Below are positions 7,698-15,574 of a stretch of DNA of 64,000 nucleotides, piece after piece (within the stretch, counting starts at the first letter, position 1; the number at the start of each line of letters is the position of its first letter). The translations under genes were made by a program, and so were the position numbers. The notes below the pieces were generated by a model, which was not told the origin of the DNA, made no database searches, and saw only the letters and a list, made by a program, of their open reading frames with translations. Origin of the DNA: JAICKM01 sp050998805 (GTDB lineage Bacteria > Chloroflexota > Chloroflexia > QHBQ01 > JAICKM01); contig JBPCPV010000019.1 in the NCBI GenBank assembly GCA_050998805.1, forward strand, positions 1-64,000. The letters are read 5' to 3'.

Positions 7698-8264
7698 GTG
7701 ACAATTGAAGACAACCGGGACGAGAACCTCGAAAATTATGCAGCCGGGCAGGCGGTGGATGGCGGCGCAGACGGTGCCGTTTCGGATGTCGGCTCCGCCG
7801 AGGACCAACTGGCGAGGGCCGAGGCGAAGGCCGTCGAATATCTTGATATGCTACAGCGCGAGCGGGCCAGCTTCCAGAATTACAGGCGCAGGAGCGAGCA
7901 GGAGAAGGCCGAGGCGCAGCAGTACGGTGCCGCCCAGACTCTCAAGAAGCTCCTCCCCGTCGTGGACGACTTCGACCGCGCTCTCGTCACAGTCCCCGAA
8001 AGCAACCCCTGGGTCGAGGGTGTGCGTATGATCGACCGAAAGCTCCACTCTCTCCTCGAAGGCGAGGGCGTGACCCCAATCGAGTCAGTCGGCAAGCCCT
8101 TCGATCCGGCGCTGCACGAGGCCGTGGCCTACGAAGAAGGCGGCGAAGGCCAAGATGTTGTCGCCGCGGAGTTCGCGCGCGGCTACCGGCACAAAGATCG
8201 TGTGCTGCGCCATGCCGTGGTTAAGGTCGGCAAGCGCCGTCCGCATGGCCCAGAAACCGGATGA
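7698..8264 (+). CDS. grpE: Nucleotide exchange factor GrpE
   Basis: 188 residues. An acidic disordered head, a long coiled coil (about 35-85; ERASFQNYRRRSEQEKAEAQ) and a C-terminal beta wing (PFDPALHEAVAYEEG; HKDRVLRHAVVKVGK) match GrpE. It releases ADP from DnaK. I chose the GTG at 7698 because GGAGG lies seven bases upstream; an ATG at 7668 would overlap hrcA and has no such site. It lies 13 bp after hrcA in the CIRCE-controlled operon. Confidence 0.94.
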   Translation: MTIEDNRDENLENYAAGQAVDGGADGAVSDVGSAEDQLARAEAKAVEYLDMLQRERASFQNYRRRSEQEKAEAQQYGAAQTLKKLLPVVDDFDRALVTVPESNPWVEGVRMIDRKLHSLLEGEGVTPIESVGKPFDPALHEAVAYEEGGEGQDVVAAEFARGYRHKDRVLRHAVVKVGKRRPHGPETG

Positions 8265-8292
8265 GCCAATGGGAATAGGAAGTACACATAAA

Positions 8293-9444
8293 ATGAGCGC
8301 AACTAAACGAGATTACTACGAACTCCTCGGAGTATCGCGCGGTGCCGGCGAAGATGAGATCCGCAAGGCATACAGGCGGCTTGCCCGCCAGTACCACCCC
8401 GACGTCAACAGCCAACCCGACGCCGAGGCGCACTTCAAGGAGATCAACGAAGCCTACGAAGTTCTGAGCGACACCGGCAAACGCTCGGCGTATGACCGCT
8501 TCGGCCATGCCGCAGTTTCGGGCGCGGGCGGGCGTCCCGGCTATACTCCCTTCGACGGCTCCTTCGCAGACTCCTCTCTCAACGACATATTCGAGGCGTT
8601 CATGGGCAATGCAGTCCGTGGCGGGCGAACCGCCCGACCGCCGAGCCGCGGCTCCCACCTCGCCTACCGCATGTCTCTGGAGTTCAAGGAGGCCGTCTTC
8701 GGCGCGGATAAGCCGCTGGAGATTTCCCACCTCGAGGTCTGCACGGTCTGCCACGGCGACGGCAGCGCACCCGGCAGCAAGCCGATCCCCTGCCTCACCT
8801 GCGCCGGCACCGGCGAGGTGAAGCGCGCACAGCAGTCTATCTTCGGGTCGTTTGTCACCCTGATGCCCTGTGAGAGATGCGGCGGCGAGGGCACCATCAT
8901 CGTAGACCCATGCACTGCCTGCCGAGGCGATGGCCGCGTGCGGGTGAACAAGAACCTCGTCGTGAACGTGCCGGCCGGGGTTGACGAGCAGTCGCGGATA
9001 CGCATCTCCGGCGAGGGAGACGCCGGGCCTCACGGTGCGTCTCCCGGCGACCTCTACATCGAACTGGCAATCAAGCCGCACCCGATCTTCCGTCGCCAGG
9101 GCACCGACCTCTGGATGGAACTGCCGGTGAATATCGCCGTTGCATCGCTCGGTGCCGACCTGGCCGTGCCCACGATTGACGGCGGCACAGCCCCGCTCAA
9201 GATACCGCCCGGCACCCAGCACGACAAGGTCTTCCGGCTTCGGGAACTCGGCGTGCCCCGGCTACGTGGTGCCGGGCGCGGCGACCAGATGGTGCGCGTC
9301 AAGGTCCAAGTACCGACTGCGCTCACCGAGGAGCAACGCCGCCTCTTCACCGAACTCGCCCACAGCTTCGGCGACGAGCCGCCGTTACTCTCTGCCGAGG
9401 ACAAAGGGTTCTTCGAGCGGCTCAAAGGTAAACTCAGTGGGTAG
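8293..9444 (+). CDS. dnaJ: Chaperone DnaJ (type I, with zinc fingers)
   Basis: 383 residues. The J domain is at the N-terminus (DYYELLGVSRGAGEDEIRKA, with HPD in RQYHPDVN). Then comes a Gly-rich stretch, and four CxxCxGxG-type zinc-binding repeats (CTVCHGDG, CLTCAGTG, CERCGGEG, CTACRGDG) around residues 150-220. The two substrate-binding beta domains follow. It delivers substrates to DnaK and stimulates its ATPase. The ATG at 8293 matches the usual N-terminus (MSATKRDYYE); the frame extends upstream into grpE but without homology. A purine-rich site lies about 12 bases upstream. Confidence 0.95.
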   Translation: MSATKRDYYELLGVSRGAGEDEIRKAYRRLARQYHPDVNSQPDAEAHFKEINEAYEVLSDTGKRSAYDRFGHAAVSGAGGRPGYTPFDGSFADSSLNDIFEAFMGNAVRGGRTARPPSRGSHLAYRMSLEFKEAVFGADKPLEISHLEVCTVCHGDGSAPGSKPIPCLTCAGTGEVKRAQQSIFGSFVTLMPCERCGGEGTIIVDPCTACRGDGRVRVNKNLVVNVPAGVDEQSRIRISGEGDAGPHGASPGDLYIELAIKPHPIFRRQGTDLWMELPVNIAVASLGADLAVPTIDGGTAPLKIPPGTQHDKVFRLRELGVPRLRGAGRGDQMVRVKVQVPTALTEEQRRLFTELAHSFGDEPPLLSAEDKGFFERLKGKLSG

Positions 9445-9453
9445 GGAGAAGCT

Positions 9454-9795
9454 ATGACAAAGATACTGATCCGATGGGCGGTGACGGTTATCGCGGTTTT
9501 TGTTGCCGCGACGCTGGTGCCGGGCATACATTACGTCAGTTGGGTCGGGGTGGCGCTCTTCGCGCTGGTCCTCGGCCTGGTGAATGCGGTCGTCAAGCCG
9601 ATTGTCACGATTCTTGCGCTGCCGGCGGTGATCTTGACGCTCGGGCTGGTGCTGCTGGTGATCAATGCGGCTATGTTCGGACTAGCGGCCGCGCTGGTGC
9701 CCGGCTTCCACGTAGACGGCTTCCTCGCTGCTCTTTTAGGCTCAATCGTGGTGAGCCTCGTGAGTTGGCTGCTATCGGCGTTTCTCCCAGATTAA
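9454..9795 (+). CDS. Four-helix membrane protein, phage holin 4-2 / YvlD-like family
   Basis: 113 residues with four hydrophobic helices. The motif GLVNAVVKPIVTILALP is characteristic of the Phage_holin_4_2 (YvlD-like) family. Despite the name these are chromosomal membrane proteins of unknown role, often linked to envelope stress. GGGAGAAGCT precedes the ATG. It lies nine bases after dnaJ and 13 bases before the sortase gene, so it could be co-transcribed with either. No phage genes are nearby. Confidence 0.85.
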   Translation: MTKILIRWAVTVIAVFVAATLVPGIHYVSWVGVALFALVLGLVNAVVKPIVTILALPAVILTLGLVLLVINAAMFGLAAALVPGFHVDGFLAALLGSIVVSLVSWLLSAFLPD

Positions 9796-9808
9796 AGGAG
9801 CTTTCCTC

Positions 9809-11161
9809 ATGCTGCGTAGGTTATTGCTTTGTGCCGCCGCCATCTCGGCCCTGATGCAGACGGCGGCTTTGCCGGCTACAGCTGCCTCGCCTTCCTCCGC
9901 CCTTGTGACCGACCCCGCTTTCGGGCGCGTCTGGGCGCGCACCGACCAGCTTGTGCGCGGGCAGAACGTTTCCCGGAGTTGGGTCTGGGGCGATTACCCC
10001 TTCGCCCGCCTCGGCGAGCCTTTTGCGGGCGCGCCCGACGGTACTCGTCTTGTCGAGTACTACGACAAGGCGCGGATGGAGATAAACAACCCCGCTGGCG
10101 ACCGCAACAGCCCCTGGTTCGTCACCAACGGCCTACTGGTCAAGGAACTGATGTCGGGGTTAGCGGTCACCGGCCCAGATCAGACCGAGACCAATGCGCC
10201 TTCGACACAGCCGGTGGTAGGGGATTGGGTGCCCCAGAACCCCGCGCCGAGCTATGCTGTGCTCGGCGGGCTGGCGTCGCTGGTCGGCGGCGAAAACCAG
10301 GCACCCAATCGGGTGGGCAGCTACGCCGCCGAAACACTTGATGCCGCAGGGCATATCGCTGTGTCGCGCTCGCTTGGCGGGCAGCCGGGTGCCCGGCTTG
10401 GGACTTACGTCGAGGCGGCCAAGCACAATATCCCCGACGTTTTCTGGAACTACATGAACACCCAGGGGCCGACCCTGACGGGGCACACTCTCGCCACCGG
10501 CCAGGTGATGAGCTGGGTCTACACCCTCGGCTACCCGATTACCGAGCCGTATTGGGTGCGTGCCCGCGTCGGCAGCTCGGAGCGCGATGTGCTGGTGCAG
10601 GCGTTCGAGCGGCGCGTCCTCTCGTATACCCCGACGAACGCTCCAGCCTGGCAGGTTGAGATGGGCAACGTAGGCCGCCACTACTACGATTGGCGATACG
10701 GCAGTGCCCACCCCGGCCTACTCGCTCCGCCGCCCGTCGCCGTCCGCATCGTCTCACCCGCAGCCCGCCTCGATACACGGATCATCCCGACCTACGTGGA
10801 CCACGGCGCATGGCAGGTCGCTGACTACGCAGCTGGTTGGCTCTACGGCACCTCCCAGCCGGGGCAGCTCGGCAACAGCGTCTTCTCAGGCCACAATAAC
10901 TGGCGCGGCGAGGTCTTCCGCTACCTCGAACTCCTCCGCCCCGGCGACGAGTTCACGATCTACACCAGCGACAACAAGGCCCATGTCTACCGTGTCAGTG
11001 AAACCTACAAGCTGCCGGAGGTTGGTGTGGACCAGGCCACGATAATCGCCAACGCCCACTACACCGACAATACGCCCGACGAGCGCGTGACGCTCATCAC
11101 CTGCTGGCCTTACACCACCTACACCCACCGCCTGGTCGTGATCGGCCACCCCGTCCCCTGA
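9809..11161 (+). CDS. Secreted sortase with a shared N-terminal module
   Basis: 450 residues. A signal peptide (1-26) is followed by a module of about 270 residues (about 30-305; landmarks YYDKARMEINNPAGD, FERRVLSYTPTNAP, VGRHYYDWRYG) that recurs in the glycosidase at 17194-19221. A C-terminal sortase domain (about 310-450) has the catalytic His362 (SGHNNW), Cys432 (ITCWPYTT) and Arg441 (YTHRL). Sortases cleave a C-terminal sorting signal and transfer the protein to an amine. No LPXTG-like substrate gene was seen nearby, and the attached module has no known role. AAAGGAG precedes the ATG. Confidence 0.85.
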   Translation: MLRRLLLCAAAISALMQTAALPATAASPSSALVTDPAFGRVWARTDQLVRGQNVSRSWVWGDYPFARLGEPFAGAPDGTRLVEYYDKARMEINNPAGDRNSPWFVTNGLLVKELMSGLAVTGPDQTETNAPSTQPVVGDWVPQNPAPSYAVLGGLASLVGGENQAPNRVGSYAAETLDAAGHIAVSRSLGGQPGARLGTYVEAAKHNIPDVFWNYMNTQGPTLTGHTLATGQVMSWVYTLGYPITEPYWVRARVGSSERDVLVQAFERRVLSYTPTNAPAWQVEMGNVGRHYYDWRYGSAHPGLLAPPPVAVRIVSPAARLDTRIIPTYVDHGAWQVADYAAGWLYGTSQPGQLGNSVFSGHNNWRGEVFRYLELLRPGDEFTIYTSDNKAHVYRVSETYKLPEVGVDQATIIANAHYTDNTPDERVTLITCWPYTTYTHRLVVIGHPVP

Positions 11162-11732
11162 TGAGCCAGCGCGTCCCTCTCTCCGACAACGCCCTCGCGC
11201 TCCGCCCGATTGACCGGACGCTCATAGACACCGTAGCCTTACAGGCCCGCGACAGCCCCCGCCACCGCGCCATCCTGCGCTACCACGAGCTGCCGGAGCC
11301 GGTGCAGAGGATGTTGAACGCGCTCGATCCTGAGAGCTACGTGCAGCCCCACCGCCATGCGGCACCGCCGAAGGTCGAAGCCTTCCTCGTGCTCCGCGGG
11401 CGGGCGATGCTCGTCCGCTTCGACGACGCCGGGCACATAATCGAGGCCGTCGAGATCGCCGCTGGCGGGCCGACACACGGGGCCGAGGTGCCCCCTGGTG
11501 CCTGGCATACGCTCCTCGCGCTCGACAGGGCACCGTCTCCTACGAAGTCAAGCAAGGGCCGTATGACCCCGCAACCGATAAAGAGTTTGCTCCGTGGGCA
11601 CCGCCCGAAGCCGACGCGCAGGCAGCCCGCGCCTACCTCTCATCCCTCCGCGCCGCCCTCCGCCTCCCGCCCCTCGCCGCCCACGCACCCGATCCCGGCT
11701 CTATTGCCGAGGAGGAAGACGACCTGATGTGA
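11161..11732 (+). pseudogene. WbuC-like cupin with a one-base frameshift
   Basis: Starts at the ATG overlapping the sortase stop. The first 122 residues are a WbuC-family cupin (PHRHAAPPKVEAFLVLRGR, PPGAWHTLLALD). The frame then runs into a Pro/Ser/Arg-rich tail without homology. From 11529 the third frame continues the family perfectly (GTVSYEVKQGPYDPATDKEF) to a TGA at 11730-11732. One base appears to be missing at about 11525-11528, where GAC-CAG-GGC is expected. This is either a real inactivating mutation or a sequencing error. WbuC proteins are small cupins often found near polysaccharide genes. Confidence 0.85.
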
Positions 11733-11739
11733 CCGGCTC

Positions 11740-12531
11740 CTACGGTGTGCCCATGATGCGGGCAAGGCTGCCGGAGGCGCGGAGGTCGGATATGGTGGCG
11801 TCTACGGAGGAAGCGAGGCGGGGGCTATCGCGTTTGAGAGCGACTACATACGGCTCGTCGGCCAGAGGCGGGTCTAGAGCGCGTAGGCGGCCCCGCTCCG
11901 GGAAGGCGGCCAGTGCGAGCGGGTCGGATACCGCAGCGTCTATCCGGCCTTGAACCAGGTCTGAGAGTGCGTCGGGCGTAGTGTGATAGTCGGGAACCAG
12001 GATGAGGCTCGGCACCTCGGTCTTTTGGAGGCGGCGGCCAGCCATATCAGCGTCGGAGCCGAGTTCGACACCGAGGCGACGGCCCGCAAGGTCGGCTGGG
12101 GCGGCGATTGGCCCCGCTGCCGCGCGGACCACTAGGAGCGGGCCACCCTGGTAGTAGGGCTGCGAGTAGCGGACCTCCTTCTGGCGCTCGTAGATGAATG
12201 GCAGCGCGGAGATCAGGATGTCCACCTTGCCTGCGAAAAGCGCATCGTACTGGCCGTCAAGGGAGAGGCTGACGAACTCCGCGCGCACATGCAGCCGCTT
12301 GGCGAGCGCGCGCCCCAGATCCACATCGTACCCAACAAACTCGCCGTCCTGTAAGCTCTCGAAAGGCGGATATGTTGGGTCCGTGCCGATGCGTAGAACG
12401 CCCGCAGCTTGCACGCGGTTCCAGGCGGGGTCGGGTTGAGGCTGGGAACCTGCCCAGACGGCTACGACTATCGTGAGCAGCAATAAGAGGAGGGCTGCGT
12501 CGAAAAGGAGCCGAGCGGGGTTGGGTTTCAC
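11740..12531 (-). CDS. Solute-binding protein, family 3 (polar amino-acid type)
   Basis: 263 residues. One hydrophobic N-terminal helix (about 8-28) serves as signal or anchor. It is followed by a periplasmic-binding fold with the family 3 hallmark GTDPTYPPFESLQDGEFVGYDVDL (about 49-72), then PYYQGGPLLVV and GRRLGVELGSDAD. These bind amino acids or similar polar solutes for an ABC importer. No permease or ATPase gene is adjacent, so it is an orphan component or a soluble sensor domain. GTG start at 12531. It converges with the cupin gene with a gap of seven bases. Confidence 0.85.
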   Translation of the reverse strand: MKPNPARLLFDAALLLLLLTIVVAVWAGSQPQPDPAWNRVQAAGVLRIGTDPTYPPFESLQDGEFVGYDVDLGRALAKRLHVRAEFVSLSLDGQYDALFAGKVDILISALPFIYERQKEVRYSQPYYQGGPLLVVRAAAGPIAAPADLAGRRLGVELGSDADMAGRRLQKTEVPSLILVPDYHTTPDALSDLVQGRIDAAVSDPLALAAFPERGRLRALDPPLADEPYVVALKRDSPRLASSVDATISDLRASGSLARIMGTP

Positions 12532-12552
12532 GTTTCGCTCAACACGAGTCCC

Positions 12553-13044
12553 TTAACCCGCTTGGTAAAAGCTGATTTCAGGGCTAGGCACCTCTGGCTG
12601 GGTCAGATAAGAGAAGACGAATCGCTTCTCAGGGAACCCCTCCAGTAGGGCGTGTCTCCAACTGACCAAGAAAATCTGTGCCAAATACTCCAGCAATTCC
12701 AGAGATGCGTCGGGGCCATCCCGTATACCTGGGTACAGATCGTGTATGTGGGTGTGATTGAGCATGGCTTCGACCGCCCTCGTATCACCTGCAAACTGGG
12801 CCATCCACCGAGCGAAATTATCAGTAGAGTAGCTTCTAGCCAGTAATACACAGCCGTCCACTTCCACAAAATCCGGCCAAAAGAGCTTGCTGAACGCAGC
12901 AGTTAGATCAAAATCAGCCTGGCGCAGGTTCAGGTAATCCCACAGATCGAAGCCGGGAATCCATGATGTGTTCTCCTGCCTGTACTTTTGATACGTGGGC
13001 AAGAGGTTTGTATCAAGTTCAGGAACACCTTTGATTTCGTCCAT
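12553..13044 (-). CDS. Hypothetical protein with lower-GC composition
   Basis: 163 residues, rich in aromatic and acidic residues (MDEIKGVPELDTNLLPTYQK), with no signal peptide or recognised motif. The base composition is visibly poorer in GC than the neighbours, which may point to transfer. The ATG at 13044 was chosen because a longer frame runs into the preceding glycosidase gene; no convincing ribosome binding site is visible. It is 38 bp after that gene on the same strand. Confidence 0.6.
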   Translation of the reverse strand: MDEIKGVPELDTNLLPTYQKYRQENTSWIPGFDLWDYLNLRQADFDLTAAFSKLFWPDFVEVDGCVLLARSYSTDNFARWMAQFAGDTRAVEAMLNHTHIHDLYPGIRDGPDASLELLEYLAQIFLVSWRHALLEGFPEKRFVFSYLTQPEVPSPEISFYQAG

Positions 13045-13082
13045 CGTCACTATCGTAGCAGATTCTGCCCGGCGTGTAAAGG

Positions 13083-14225
13083 TCAGCGCCCTTCGGCGTA
13101 CTTCTGGACTTCGTAGTAGATCGGCTTCGGCTCGAAGTCGGGGGTCACGAATGTGTAGTTGTCGAAGTATGTGTAGGCGGGCTTGGGATAGCGGAAGGCC
13201 CAGAGCGTGACCGCGCGGCACCAGGGCCAGTCGCGGTTAGCCATATCGTAGGCGGCGATCGTGTAGGCGATGCGCTGGTAGGGGCGGACCGCGAGGGACC
13301 AGCGCGGGCTGTCGTTCCAACCGCCCTCAGTCACGAGCATCGGCTTCGCGCCGTCGCCGTGGCGCACGAGCACGTCATGCAGCACCTCGACGCGGGCGAA
13401 GTTGAGCTTGTCGGGGCCGGGCGGGTCGTCGGGCGGAGAGAGCAGACCGTAGGCGTGGACGGCGAGGCCGTCGAATGTGTCGCGGCCACCGGCTGCATAG
13501 ACGCCTTCGAGAAAGGCGGTGTCGCGGAGGCCGAGGGCGCTGCCCGGCGGCTCCAGGGTGGGTGCAAGTCCCGCCATCAGCACGGTGCAGTCGGGGTTGG
13601 CGGCTTTGGCGGCCCTGTAAGTCTGGCGCAGCAGGGCGGCGTAGGCGGCGGGGTCGGGCGGGCGGACGCCCCACTCCGCGCTCAGGTTCGGCTCGTTCCA
13701 GACGATCAGGTATTGCACGCGGCCCCGGTAGCGGGCAGCGAAGGCGGCGACAAACGCCGCGAAATCGGCGTAGTGGTCGGGGTCGAGGTACTTCCAAGTG
13801 GTGTCTTTGGGGCGCGCCCAGGCCGGCACGCCGTCGAAGCGGGCGATCAGCGTCAGCCCCTCGGCTGCGGCGGCGTCCACCACGAGGTCGGTATGGGTCC
13901 AGTCGAAGTGGGCCGCGTCGTTTGGCTGGACATAGGCCCAGGGGAAGTACTCGGTGATCCAGGGCGCGCCCATCTCACGGACCATGAGTAGGCTCTGATG
14001 GATCTTGGCGGGGTCGGACTCGTCAGTGAGGCGGGTGTGGACGCCGATCTTGGGGTTGGCCGTGCTGACCTGCGCGGGGAGCGGCGTCGGCGCGGGTGCT
14101 GCGGGCGGCGCGGCGGAGGGCAGGCGTGGCGCTAACTGGGCCAAAAGTAACACTAGACCGAGGAGGGCGACGGCGTAGTGCGTAGTGTGTGGTGCGTAGT
14201 GTGTGGTGCGTGGCGTTTTTAGCAC
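13083..14225 (-). CDS. Clan GH-A-like glycosidase, secreted
   Basis: About 380 residues. A Pro/Ala-rich tether follows the hydrophobic segment AVALLGLVLLLAQL. The catalytic barrel (about 75-370) contains LIVWNEPN with the acid/base Glu and MLVTEGGWND with the likely nucleophile Glu, as in clan GH-A (GH5/GH39-like) enzymes. The substrate is not predictable. The GTG at 14225 is one base after the Nudix stop; an ATG at 14261 inside the Nudix gene is the alternative. The residues just before the signal helix, TTHYAPHTTHYA, are the translation of a 7-bp tandem repeat. Last-but-one gene of the proS operon. Confidence 0.8.
   Translation of the reverse strand: MLKTPRTTHYAPHTTHYAVALLGLVLLLAQLAPRLPSAAPPAAPAPTPLPAQVSTANPKIGVHTRLTDESDPAKIHQSLLMVREMGAPWITEYFPWAYVQPNDAAHFDWTHTDLVVDAAAAEGLTLIARFDGVPAWARPKDTTWKYLDPDHYADFAAFVAAFAARYRGRVQYLIVWNEPNLSAEWGVRPPDPAAYAALLRQTYRAAKAANPDCTVLMAGLAPTLEPPGSALGLRDTAFLEGVYAAGGRDTFDGLAVHAYGLLSPPDDPPGPDKLNFARVEVLHDVLVRHGDGAKPMLVTEGGWNDSPRWSLAVRPYQRIAYTIAAYDMANRDWPWCRAVTLWAFRYPKPAYTYFDNYTFVTPDFEPKPIYYEVQKYAEGR
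14175..14213. repeat. Heptanucleotide array H1 inside the glycosidase reading frame
   Basis: Five and a half units of a 7-bp repeat: GTAGTGC, GTAGTGT, GTGGTGC, GTAGTGT, GTGGTGC, then GTGG. It is read in frame as TTHYAPHTTHYA ahead of the signal helix. The reverse-complement units (GCACTAC) are the same as those of array H4 at 31391. Confidence 0.9.
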
Positions 14226-14226
14226 G

Positions 14227-14724
14227 TCAGGGGCTTTCAAGAGTGTAGGTGCCGGACGCATCCTGGCGATAGCACCAGATAGTGCCGGGAGAGGCTTCGC
14301 CGCGCAGATAGGCGAGGAGGGGGTCGCGCATCGGCGGGTAGGAGAGGTAGGACAGTAGGCGAATCGCGTCGTCGGTCGGCACGAAGAAGGCTTCAGATAC
14401 GAGGCCATCGGGGTCGGCGAAGGCCGCATCCCCATGCCGGCAGTCCACCGTGAAGATGAAGGCGATTGTCCGGCTGCCGACGGCCTCTACTTGGCAGACA
14501 TAGAGGAGGCTGCCCACTCCGGCGACCCGCAGCCCGGTCTCCTCACGGACCTCGCGGGCCACCGCCAAGGGCAGCAACTCACCGGCCTCGACAACCCCTC
14601 CGGGCAACGCCCAGTATGCCTCCAGATCGTCCGGCCCCTGCTGCTTGACCAGCAGCAGGTCGTCTCGCCGGCGGATGAGAGCGGCGACGACGTGGTAGAC
14701 CTTCGGTGGTGTATACAGCGTCAC
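14227..14724 (-). CDS. Nudix hydrolase
   Basis: 165 residues. The Nudix box is intact: GGVVEAGELLPLAVAREVREETGL read as G-x5-E-x7-REVREETGL, at about 42-65, preceded by WALP. Such enzymes hydrolyse nucleoside diphosphates linked to another moiety; the substrate is unknown. I chose the GTG at 14724, which overlaps the upstream stop as GTGA, rather than a TTG at 14775 inside the acetyltransferase gene. The C-terminal extension of about 35 residues is unremarkable. Third gene of the operon led by proS. Confidence 0.88.
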   Translation of the reverse strand: MTLYTPPKVYHVVAALIRRRDDLLLVKQQGPDDLEAYWALPGGVVEAGELLPLAVAREVREETGLRVAGVGSLLYVCQVEAVGSRTIAFIFTVDCRHGDAAFADPDGLVSEAFFVPTDDAIRLLSYLSYPPMRDPLLAYLRGEASPGTIWCYRQDASGTYTLESP

Positions 14725-15572
14725 CGGCTGCCCAAATCCGCATACATCCACCTGCCCCGTGTGCAGGTGCGGCAAGAGGGATGGTCGCAGAGGAGGGTGG
14801 CGGGGTCAGCGCGGAGCATGTCGAGTGCGGTGTCGAGCAGGGCGCGGCCTTCGAGCAGCCAGGCTATGCAGCCGCCGATCTGCTGCTCCCGGCGGGGCAC
14901 GCGGTCGTTAAGCGCGTCGAATCCCAGGCTGCAATCCGGCTCGCGGGGCATGGTGAGCACGCGGGAGCCGCCGGGAGCGGAGCGGTCACGGAGCAGGGCG
15001 TGGCCGGGGCCGCTCAGGTGGGGCAGCCCGGCGATGAACTCGGCGGCATGGACGGTGGTGTTGCGGGTGTGGTCCACGCCGAGGAGGAGCACGCGCCCGC
15101 CTTGAGCGGCGAGGGTCCGGTATGGGCGCAGCGGGTCGTCAGCCGGATGCGCCTCGGTGAGTACCTGGGCGAGCGCGCCGACGGCGGCGACTGACATCAG
15201 CGGGTGGGGGCTGCGGCGCGCGCCCGGCCAATGGCGCAACGCCTCGGGCACGCGGCCCATATCAGCATCGCAGGGGGTGGTGGCGGGGTCATAGCCGACA
15301 ACGCCGTCGGGGAGCGGGCCGTCGGGCGCGCGGAGGTAGCAACTGCGCCAGGTCGCGGTCGGTACCATAATCGTGCCGTTCGGCCCCATCACGTTCAGGA
15401 GCGCGGCGATCAGCGCGTTCGGCCCCCCGTCCACCCGCCCGAAGCTGGAGAGCGCGGTGTGTACCACGATATGGTCGCCGGGACGGACGCCGAGTGCCCG
15501 GAAGCCAGTGTCGAGGTCGGCGCGGTTGACTGTGGAGACGCCACGGATGCGGTTCCAGATCGTGGTAGGCAC
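14721..15572 (-). CDS. Aminoglycoside N(3)-acetyltransferase-like protein
   Basis: 283 residues, the usual length of AAC(3). Family features: DHIVVHTALSSFGRVDGG near the N-terminus, LNVMGPNGTIMVPT, and RSPHPLMSVAAVG and LLGVDHTRNTTVHAAE further on. Members transfer acetyl from acetyl-CoA to an amine, but many genomic homologues do not act on aminoglycosides. The GTG at 15572 lies two bases after the proS stop; longer starts would lie within proS. A metal-like Cys cluster (LLCDHPSCRTCTRG) ends the protein. Resistance should not be assumed. Confidence 0.85.
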   Translation of the reverse strand: MPTTIWNRIRGVSTVNRADLDTGFRALGVRPGDHIVVHTALSSFGRVDGGPNALIAALLNVMGPNGTIMVPTATWRSCYLRAPDGPLPDGVVGYDPATTPCDADMGRVPEALRHWPGARRSPHPLMSVAAVGALAQVLTEAHPADDPLRPYRTLAAQGGRVLLLGVDHTRNTTVHAAEFIAGLPHLSGPGHALLRDRSAPGGSRVLTMPREPDCSLGFDALNDRVPRREQQIGGCIAWLLEGRALLDTALDMLRADPATLLCDHPSCRTCTRGRWMYADLGSR

Positions 15573-15574
15573 AC

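Noticed and set aside
9454..9795. Prophage holin
   Set aside because: Family name only; no other phage gene is near, and these proteins are common chromosomal membrane proteins.
14721..15572. Antibiotic resistance gene
   Set aside because: The family match is to AAC(3), but many chromosomal members have other substrates; operon with proS and no mobile element give no support for resistance.
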